IMG/VR virus record: IMGVR_UViG_3300009606_000060
Location: 1 to 27,513 of that record
Strand: one strand, 5' to 3'
DNA length: 27,513 bases
DNA from: a virus
The translations under genes and the position numbers were made by a program. A model generated the notes under the pieces. The model made no database searches. It was not told the DNA's origin and saw only the letters and a list, made by a program, of their open reading frames with translations. Positions 6,501-14,400 of the stretch are shown one piece after another; the first letter of the stretch is position 1, and the number at the start of each line of letters is the position of its first letter.

Positions 6501-9397
6501 TGACTATAAGATCTAATATAGAATCGAGTAAACTCGAATCGTTAATCCCGCGTCAGTTAATAGCTGATGCAGGAGGACTAATTGAGTTTATAAAAGAATA
6601 TTATAGATTTATGCACGAGGAGCAAGGACCTTCCTATGTAATAAACAACATTCTTGCAAATAAAGATGTTGATACAGTTGTAGATACCTTTATATCTTTG
6701 GTAGAAAAAGAAATTGGAGCTGGATTTACTACTAATCTAGCAGCCAATAAGACTAATCTCTATAAAAATATAGTTCAGTTTTATCAGGCAAAAGGTTCTG
6801 AAGAATCATTTAAACTTCTTTTTCGACTTCTATATGATACAGATATTGATATATCGTTTCCTAAAGAAAAAATCCTTGTAGCTTCAGACGGGCGTTGGAT
6901 CCAGCAGAATTCAATCTTTATTGAGGTTACAGAAGGTGATCCATTTGACCTTTTTGCTAACATTACAGATGTAACCACAACTGATAGGGTTGTTAAGGTT
7001 GAAGTAGAAAGAATACGGCGTGTCGAAGAAACTGCTTTTTATGAGATCTTTATAACAAAGGATAATAACACTCGGCGAGTTACTACTGGAGCAACGATAG
7101 ATCAGTATGGTGTTAAGGCTACTGTTGTCGAGTCCTTAAACAAGTATGAGATCTATCATCCAGGTACAGGCTTTGGAATTGCACAGTTTGTCGACGTTAC
7201 ACAATCTCAAGATTTAGAATATAATTCCGGCGATTTAATCGCTATAACCTCTATACCTTCTGCTACCTTTATAGGAAAAAACGTAACGGTTGCTACAGGT
7301 ACTAACGCCTATGGTACAGGAAATAAGTTTTATATTGACGGATTATCAGGTGCAAGCCCTGACCTAGATTTGGTGGAAGAAAGAACCTATAGACTCGATC
7401 AATCAGATTCAAGTAATTCATTCCATCCAATTAAATTTTCAGAGACGGCAAACGGTACCCACGGTACCGGAACAGAGTATACTACGGGTGTAACATATGT
7501 AGGAACACCCGGTACAGCAGGAGCATATACACAAATTGTTCTTACTGCAAATACTCCTGCCCTATATTACTATTGTGCTAATCACTCTGGTATGGGAGGT
7601 ACTGCAAATACAATTGCTGGAGCTACTGAGAACTTCTTTCAGAAAGAACTTACAGTAAACGGCATTCGACTCGTATCAGCTGGCGCTGTTGGCGGTCAGG
7701 ATTCTGTACCAGACGAATGGGTTAAGAAGACAGCAAGAGTTATTGAGCTACTGACAGATCCGACAGGTGCTGGTATTAATGAGGCTGATCAAAGAAACTT
7801 AATTAAAACCCTTTCAGGCGATTCTGGCACACTTACACACCCGGGAGTTCCAACACTACAAAGAATTGCATATGGTGGTGGATCAGAGTATACCCCAGCT
7901 TTCTTAACTGATGCTGGTACTGAATATTGGAACCTAAATGGTTTATATGATACCCATGTCCAAGATGATATGGTATGGTATAAGAATGTTTCAGGACCAG
8001 ATCCCTCAACAAGTGATCGAGACATTGAAGAAATTATGGAGCACGTGTTCCATACTATTCATAACTTTGGTATTCCAGGTGCAGTGGCTGCTTCACAGGC
8101 TGAAGTACCAATGGCTTATCTGACGACACTCCTTCAACAGAGTCCTGCCTTCGATTGGCAAAACACAGCTCTTCACCTTGCTATGAAGGAGGTAATCGAC
8201 GCAGGCTTATTTGATCCCTCCGGCTATGCTGTAGATTGGGACACAGATCCAGAAGCAGCAGTTGTAGCATATAAGGAATATGCGTATCTTCTTAACTGGT
8301 CAATGTGGGACATGAAAGAGTTCTGGGAGAACGAATCTCTAGCCCCAGAGTGGAGCGATACACTCAGAACACCTGCATTTATGCTGGCAAACAACCCTTT
8401 AGGTTATGCCTTATTCAATACCTACTTTGCCCCAGTATTAAGCAAGCCAGACTTTGCTGTATTAAAAAATATTTTTCAAGCAAATGATGCTGGTGAATCA
8501 GGATATAACGCTAACGACATATCAGATGGGGATGGCGTTAAGTTTAAAGTAACTAAGGTAGATGCTGGAACAGGTGCTCTAGAAGAAATTAAATTTATAA
8601 ACTTTGGTGTAGGATACTCTTCGGAGTTCTATGCTATGATCATTCCTCGATCAGAAATAGTTGGCGGGGTTGATCTTATTATATCACAAAACCCTGCAGG
8701 GGATAAGATTACATATCCATCACGAGCAATTATAAAATTCTCTGAGTCAGTTCTTGCAGAGTATCGTGGGGAATATTCTACAAATAATGGTTTTTTATCT
8801 GACGATATATATCTACAAGACAATTTCTTTTATCAGCAGTTCTCTTACCTTATTCGATCATCCCAGCAGTTTGATAACTACAAGGATATTGTTAATAAGA
8901 CAGTTCACCCAGCTGGCATGGCTATGTTTGGTGAGTTCGAGATTAATAACTCTTTTGATATGTCTCGTGCGTTTGAGCTCTTACGTCGTTACTTCACTAA
9001 CCGTGAAGAAGATGTTATCGATACAATTGATCTAAATTTTTGGACACTGTATAAGCCACGTGAAGATGTAGCCTATGCTTCAACTACTGATTGGTTCTAC
9101 GATTTCTATAAGAATGTTTCAGAGATTGTAAACGTTCCAGATCCAGAATATAAAGACTTCTTTAAAGTTCTTGGAGATACAGCACTTAGTACCGATGAAT
9201 TAACATACGCAATTACTAAGATGAAGGAGCTGGTAGAGAATTTAGCTATATCAGAACTTGCTATACTTAGTTACTCAAAAGCTCTTACAGAAGTCATAAA
9301 TAGTAATGATTCAGGCGTTATAGAGATATTAGGTGATATCTACGCCGAAGATTATTTTGCTGAAGATTATTCCGAAGGATTAACTTCATTTACCTAG
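6500..9397 (+). CDS. Baseplate wedge protein in the gp7 position, with inserted cupredoxin-like and unknown domains
   Basis: This 965-residue protein sits between gp6 and gp8, where T4 has gp7 (1032). Sequence similarity to T4 gp7 is not evident to me, so the role rests on synteny. Residues 1-120 are helical (FIKEYYRFMHEEQ, LYKNIVQFYQAKGSEESFKL), and 120-260 are beta-rich. Residues about 262-372 look like a separate domain with H309, C359, H362 and M365, the ligand pattern of a type 1 copper cupredoxin (see findings). Residues about 373-655 form another mixed domain with an EHVFHTIHNFG helix (H515, H518, H521) and a Trp-rich stretch at 598-618. The host protein resumes around 670 and ends in a helical part (750-940) containing FQQFSYLIRSS-like segments and the PAGMAMFGEF turn. 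The TAATG overlap couples it to gp6. Confidence 0.65.
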   Translation: MTIRSNIESSKLESLIPRQLIADAGGLIEFIKEYYRFMHEEQGPSYVINNILANKDVDTVVDTFISLVEKEIGAGFTTNLAANKTNLYKNIVQFYQAKGSEESFKLLFRLLYDTDIDISFPKEKILVASDGRWIQQNSIFIEVTEGDPFDLFANITDVTTTDRVVKVEVERIRRVEETAFYEIFITKDNNTRRVTTGATIDQYGVKATVVESLNKYEIYHPGTGFGIAQFVDVTQSQDLEYNSGDLIAITSIPSATFIGKNVTVATGTNAYGTGNKFYIDGLSGASPDLDLVEERTYRLDQSDSSNSFHPIKFSETANGTHGTGTEYTTGVTYVGTPGTAGAYTQIVLTANTPALYYYCANHSGMGGTANTIAGATENFFQKELTVNGIRLVSAGAVGGQDSVPDEWVKKTARVIELLTDPTGAGINEADQRNLIKTLSGDSGTLTHPGVPTLQRIAYGGGSEYTPAFLTDAGTEYWNLNGLYDTHVQDDMVWYKNVSGPDPSTSDRDIEEIMEHVFHTIHNFGIPGAVAASQAEVPMAYLTTLLQQSPAFDWQNTALHLAMKEVIDAGLFDPSGYAVDWDTDPEAAVVAYKEYAYLLNWSMWDMKEFWENESLAPEWSDTLRTPAFMLANNPLGYALFNTYFAPVLSKPDFAVLKNIFQANDAGESGYNANDISDGDGVKFKVTKVDAGTGALEEIKFINFGVGYSSEFYAMIIPRSEIVGGVDLIISQNPAGDKITYPSRAIIKFSESVLAEYRGEYSTNNGFLSDDIYLQDNFFYQQFSYLIRSSQQFDNYKDIVNKTVHPAGMAMFGEFEINNSFDMSRAFELLRRYFTNREEDVIDTIDLNFWTLYKPREDVAYASTTDWFYDFYKNVSEIVNVPDPEYKDFFKVLGDTALSTDELTYAITKMKELVENLAISELAILSYSKALTEVINSNDSGVIEILGDIYAEDYFAEDYSEGLTSFT
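9295..9302 (+). promoter_or_regulatory. Weak candidate late promoter element (CATAAATA)
   Basis: A CATAAATA sequence lies inside the 3' end of the gp7-position gene, 115 bases before the ATG at 9410. It is one base from the T4 late consensus. Its distance from the next start is larger than for the exact copies in this window, so a chance match is likely. Confidence 0.2.
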
Positions 9398-9409
9398 GAG
9401 AAGAAAAAA

Positions 9410-9865
9410 ATGCCATTAATGAACGAGCAAGTTAGCCCTAAGGGTCAAGTCTCAATTGAGATATTTAGCCCAGACGGCAAGCTTAAGGATAAGGTAAACA
9501 TTCCAAACCTAGTCGTACAGACTGGTAGGAACTATATTGCCTCGCGTATGAACGATACAGCACAGACTGACGTAATGACTCATATGGCAGTTGGTTCTGG
9601 TTCAACTGCAGCTACATTAAGTGACACAGTTCTAGGAACTGAGCTTACTCGTGTTGTTCTTGATTCAGATAATACTGTTGATAACGTTATTACCTATATT
9701 GCTACCTATGCTCCTGGAGTTGGTACTGGTGCGATCACTGAAGCTGGTATCTTTAATGATGCTGCAGCGAACACAGGTGATCTACTTTGTCGAACGACTT
9801 TCCTTGTCGTAAATAAAGCAGTAGATGACTCTATGGTTATCACTTGGACAATTACAATATCTTAA
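9410..9865 (+). CDS. Small virion (baseplate/fibre-associated) protein
   Basis: This 151-residue beta-rich protein is of a type common next to baseplate genes in marine T4-like phages. Its exact role is unknown. It reads as a short N-terminal strand pair (GQVSIEIFSPDGKLKDKV), a helix (VVQTGRNYIASRMND), the segment MTHMAVGSGST, and paired strands ending in a SMVITWTITIS strand. The pattern 'GSGST' followed later by 'ITEAGIFND' is seen in small phage tail proteins that cap or decorate fibres. It has a strong ribosome site (AGGAGAAG) eight bases before the ATG, unlike the overlapping genes upstream, which suggests high or independent translation. It lies between the gp7-position gene and gp8, so a part in the wedge is plausible but inferred. 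Confidence 0.6.
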   Translation: MPLMNEQVSPKGQVSIEIFSPDGKLKDKVNIPNLVVQTGRNYIASRMNDTAQTDVMTHMAVGSGSTAATLSDTVLGTELTRVVLDSDNTVDNVITYIATYAPGVGTGAITEAGIFNDAAANTGDLLCRTTFLVVNKAVDDSMVITWTITIS

Positions 9866-9883
9866 TAGAATAGAGACTACCTT

Positions 9884-11449
9884 ATGTCTGCTGTAATTAG
9901 ACCTAACTTTCATCATACGATGGCTGAATCGATTTACGATAAGATTCAGAATAGATCGGCGAACTATCATTACTACCTTGGTAAGGTTTTACCATGGCAG
10001 TTTGAAGGAGCTATTGCAGATGCACCTAATCCATCCAATAATATGGATGAAGAGAACGATTCCCGTAATAATATGATCGGGATTAAGCAAATAAACATTA
10101 ATGACGTATCTTTTATTACCCGTCGAATTGATTGGACTTCAAGGGTATTTGATGCCTACGATGATTTAGATACTGTTATGGTAGAAGAAGATTTCTACGT
10201 ATTAACAGAGGATTTTAATGTTTATAAGTGCATAGAAAATAACAAGGGTGCTGTATCCACGGTTAAGCCAACTGGTTTTGATGTTGGTTATACCTCTACA
10301 GCTGATGGATATATTTGGAAGTTTATGTACTTTATGCCGCTTGCATTGCGAAATAAGTTCTTAACACCTAACTATATGCCAGTGATTAAGAAAGTTAAAA
10401 ACCAGTACTACTCAGCTGGAGTTATTGAAAACTACGTTCTAAACGACTCTGGCCAAGACTATGATCCTGATGAGACATATGCAGTTATTCAGGGTGATGG
10501 TGCAGACGGAGCAGCATCTCTTACAATAGAGAATGGCCAGATTACTGCAGTCACAATTGATAATCCTGGTACAGGTTATACTATTGCTTATCTAACTGTA
10601 ACAAAAGGTGCACTCGATCCAGGTACTGGTGCTGATATTGATCTAGTCCTTTCTTCTCCGGGAGATCTAGATTCTCAGCAAGCAGATGTTGAAACCCTTA
10701 CAGTAGATGGCGACATATCACAGATTGTTGTTACAAGATCAGATAATTCTTTTACAAGCGTGCCAGCTGTGACTATTACGGGTGATGGCACAGGAGCAAC
10801 AGCAACAGCAACACTAGATGTAAATGGCGCAGTTTCTCAGATTATTCTAAATAATAGGGGATCAGGATATACCTATGCGGATATATCAATAGCAGCGGAA
10901 TTAGATGGTCTTAGAAGTGCTACAGCTCGTGCGGTTATATCACCCCAATATGGGCATGGATTTAACGCTCCTCGTGAGTTAATCGCTGATACGCTTTGCT
11001 TCCATACTTCTTTCGAAAATGAATTAAATCAAGGTGTGTTAGTAAATAATCAATATAGACAGTTTGGGATTATTAAAGACGTCGAGATCTTTGATGCTAA
11101 GAGGTATTATATTACTGATTCTGGATCAGCATGCTATCTCGTAGAAGGGACATTGGTTGGTGATTCGTTTCCAGAGGATCAGCTTGTAGCTACAGCGGGT
11201 AGTGTTAAGATATTAAGAACTGTAACAAGCGAAGATAATAAATTACTTGCTCAGTCTCTTGATGGAACAATACCGGCAATTGGTGATATCTTTTTTAATG
11301 CTGCAGAGACTGCTTACTTTACAGTTACAGCAGTTACTAATCCTCAAATAAACAAAAAGACTGGCGAAATACTGTTTATTGATAATAGACTAGCATTTAC
11401 ATCTTCTGAGGAACAAACTGTAACATTCAGATCATTCATCAAATTTTAA
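9884..11449 (+). CDS. 8: Baseplate wedge protein gp8 with an inserted beta-repeat region
   Basis: This is gp8, a dimeric wedge protein. The N-terminal 180 residues show it: SIYDKIQNRSANYHYYLGK, the WQFEGAIADAPNP turn, and the EEDFYVLTEDFNVYKCIENN and DGYIWKFMYFMP segments (residues 101-152). The family resumes at about 360 with GHGFNAPRELIADTLCFHTS, then NQYRQFGIIKDVEIFD and a C-terminal ILFIDNRLAFTSSEEQTVTF. Between them, residues 190-350 hold an extra beta-rich region with two related units. Each reads as strand, V/I-x-NGxI/V, Ile/Val-rich strand, then G(T/S)GYT, at 213-240 and 311-336. This explains the length of 521 against 334 in T4. I see only a weak ribosome site before the ATG, inside AATAGAGACTACCTT. 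Confidence 0.85.
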   Translation: MSAVIRPNFHHTMAESIYDKIQNRSANYHYYLGKVLPWQFEGAIADAPNPSNNMDEENDSRNNMIGIKQININDVSFITRRIDWTSRVFDAYDDLDTVMVEEDFYVLTEDFNVYKCIENNKGAVSTVKPTGFDVGYTSTADGYIWKFMYFMPLALRNKFLTPNYMPVIKKVKNQYYSAGVIENYVLNDSGQDYDPDETYAVIQGDGADGAASLTIENGQITAVTIDNPGTGYTIAYLTVTKGALDPGTGADIDLVLSSPGDLDSQQADVETLTVDGDISQIVVTRSDNSFTSVPAVTITGDGTGATATATLDVNGAVSQIILNNRGSGYTYADISIAAELDGLRSATARAVISPQYGHGFNAPRELIADTLCFHTSFENELNQGVLVNNQYRQFGIIKDVEIFDAKRYYITDSGSACYLVEGTLVGDSFPEDQLVATAGSVKILRTVTSEDNKLLAQSLDGTIPAIGDIFFNAAETAYFTVTAVTNPQINKKTGEILFIDNRLAFTSSEEQTVTFRSFIKF

Positions 11450-11450
11450 T

Positions 11451-11458
11451 TATAAATA
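11451..11458 (+). promoter_or_regulatory. T4-type late promoter (TATAAATA)
   Basis: This exact TATAAATA, the T4 late promoter -10 element read by the gp55 sigma factor with the gp45 clamp, begins two bases after the gp8 stop. It lies 41 bases before the DUF4815 gene start at 11492. Transcription would begin near 11464-11466 and leave a leader containing the ribosome site AGGA at 11480-11483. It is in one of the few real intergenic gaps of the window. Confidence 0.68.
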
Positions 11459-11491
11459 TTTGGTATAAGACTTAATTTTAGGAATAAGTTA

Positions 11492-14400
11492 ATGGCAATA
11501 AATCTAAACACTGATCCGTATTATGACGACTTTGATAATACCAAAGGGTTTCATCAAATACTCTTTAAGCCAGGTGTTGCTGTACAAGCGAGAGAATTAA
11601 CCCAGATTCAATCTATTCTTCAGAATCAGATTAAATCTTTTGGTGATAACATCTTCAAAGAAGGTGCTCTTATTCAAGGTGGTCATCAATCTCTAGATAC
11701 CCAGTATCACTCAGTTAAGCTAACTGCCGCTGCGGATTCAATTGTATTGTCATTAATTGATCAAGAGGTATATGGACTAAAATCCGGTATTAAAGCTAAG
11801 GTTGTTAATGCTACCCAAGCGACCGCGGCAGGCGATCCGCCAACTATCTTTATTAAATATCTAAACTCAGGTAAAAGTAAAGAAAAATCCGGATTTGCTC
11901 AGTCTGAGATAATATGGAACGAGGCTAAAACTGTCTCCGTTACTACTGCGGCTACTTCTGTAAATTCAGTTGGAACAGCTTATACCATGACAAACGGTAT
12001 CGTATATGCTGGAGGATTCTTTGTATACTTTGCTGATCAGACAGCTATCCTAAACAAATATGGTCCAATCACCAACATTATTGTTGGATTCGATGTTAAG
12101 CAAACGATTAAAGATTTTACAGACGACTCTAGCCTAAATGATCCAGCTAACGGATCATTTAACTATGCTGCTCCTGGTGCTGATCGTCTTCAAGTAGCTC
12201 TTACACTTACAAATAGACCTTGGCAAGCTGATAATGTAGTTGATCCCGATTTTATAGAAATCGCTAGAATACAAAATAAAAAAGTTATATCTGCTGTAAC
12301 AAGCACTGCATATAATATTCTAGGTGATACCCTTGCTCGTCGCACATATGACGAGTCAGGCGATTATGTAGTTCGTCCATATGATCTTTCAATGGTAGAG
12401 CATAAAAGGACATCGCTATCTGTAAACGATGGATACTACACTGCTGCCGAAGGTGGTGATGCTAATAAGTTTATTAATAAGATCTCCCCCGGTAAAGCTT
12501 ACGTTAAAGGGTATGAGATTGATAACGTTAAAAGCGCAGCTATAGCTGGAGACAAGGCAAGAGATACAGCATTAGTAGAATCAGGATCGGTGTACACCCC
12601 ATTTGGTAACTATGTTCGTGTTACCAATATTAATGGTGTATCAGAAGAAATAGACAATCTTCCTGAAGTACAGATATACAGCCAATTTACTTCTACCCCG
12701 GGTGTACCAGAAGGAATAGCAATCGGTACTGCTCGTATTCGTCATACAGAATTCTTTTCTGGTACACCAGGAACAACTACTGCCCAGTATAACGTTTACC
12801 TCTTTGATATTAAGATGAGGACTGGATTTTCGTTTACAAACGATGCCAAGCAAATAGTCTATATTAATTCAGTATATTCTTCTGACTTTACTGCTGATGT
12901 TGTTGAAGAACTATCTAACCTAACAGGTACTATATCAACCGTTGGAGCTTCCCAAACAATACAAGGTATTGGTACACGATTCCTTACAGAATTGAGTATA
13001 GGCAACTATATCAATATAGATGGGGATACACATCGTGTTACTACAATAATTGATGATACAGGAATTGAAGTATCACCAACGCCCACCCAGAGTCGGTCAG
13101 GCTATGTATTCTCATCTGTAAAGTCTAAACTATGGAATACCGATAGGAATTCATACATATTCCCCTTACCAGTTAATATTGTTAAGTCAATTGATCCAAG
13201 TGGAGTAGATACGGTATACGAGACTCGAAGAATATTTGAAAGAACTTTAACAGCAGGTGTAGTTCAAGTAGATGCAGGCGTTAACGAAAGCTTCTCATCC
13301 GAATCACTTGATAATATGCAGCTATATGTTTCTAATGGAGATGTTGTAGATATAACTGGCGACGTAACAATATCTGGTGCAGCAAATACAGTACTCACAA
13401 TAGACATATCAGGTCAAGGATATACAACAGAAACAGTTATGCTAATTGCTACTGTTTCAAAAAATGGTTCGGCTGCTGACAAAAAGACTAAGTCTCTGCA
13501 AGCGAATCAACAGCTTGACATCCTAACAGAGGCAACATCGACTGCTCAAAGCATCTCTTTAGGTAAGGCAGATATTTATAGATTAGTCTCTGTTAAGATG
13601 ACAACAACCGGTGTATTCGGTGATGCATCGTATAACAGTACAACAGAAGTTGATATTACTAATCGTTATACCCTTGACAACGGTCAAAAGGCAACATACT
13701 ACGGATTAGGTTCTCTTCGACTAAAAAGTGGATCAAATGCACCTACAGGGCCAATCCGTATTACCTTTGACTACTTTACACATGGAACAGGCGACTACTT
13801 CTCTGTTGATTCATATACTATTGACTATAAGGATATTCCAACTCTTATTCTAGGTGGTAACGAGTACGTACTTCGAGACTGCTTAGATTTCAGACCTAAG
13901 ATTAACGATGCTGGTACCGGCTTCTCTGGTGCTGGATCAAGCGTTGGTGAATTCCCAGACTTTGAAAACGATATTACTACATCATACGAGTATTACTTAC
14001 CACGAACAGATAAGATTGTTATCAATCGCGATGGTCGTATTAAGGTAATTAAGGGTGAAAGCGGATTCGAGGCAAAAGAGCCTACCACACCTGAAGACTC
14101 AATGGCTTTGTATATCCTTAAACAAAAGCCATATGTCTTTAATATATCTACAGATATTGATATTGTTAAAATTGACAACCGACGCTTTACTATGCGTCAA
14201 ATTGGCAAGTTAGAAAATAGAATTAAAAATATCGAATACTATACTTCTCTTAACCAGCTTGAGGTTGATACCCAGAACTATCAGATTAAGGATATTAATG
14301 GATTTGATAAGTTTAAGAATGGCTTTGTTGTAGATTCATTCCAAGGTCACGGGATAGGAGACGTATATAACCCCGACTATGGTGTTGCAATCGATTATGA

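Noticed and set aside
7283-7618. Free-standing plastocyanin (petE) gene as carried by some cyanophages
   Set aside because: The Cys-x2-His-x2-Met unit is in frame inside the 965-residue baseplate protein with no separate start or signal peptide, so it is a domain and not a photosynthesis gene.
8754-9035. Hydrophobic 93-codon plus-strand frame inside the gp7-position gene
   Set aside because: It is an out-of-frame overlap within a conserved gene. The hydrophobic look comes from AT-rich codons, and no start signal is seen.
13573-13580. TATTTATA, a minus-strand late promoter match
   Set aside because: It lies in the middle of the DUF4815 gene with no supported minus-strand gene downstream, so it is most likely a chance match.
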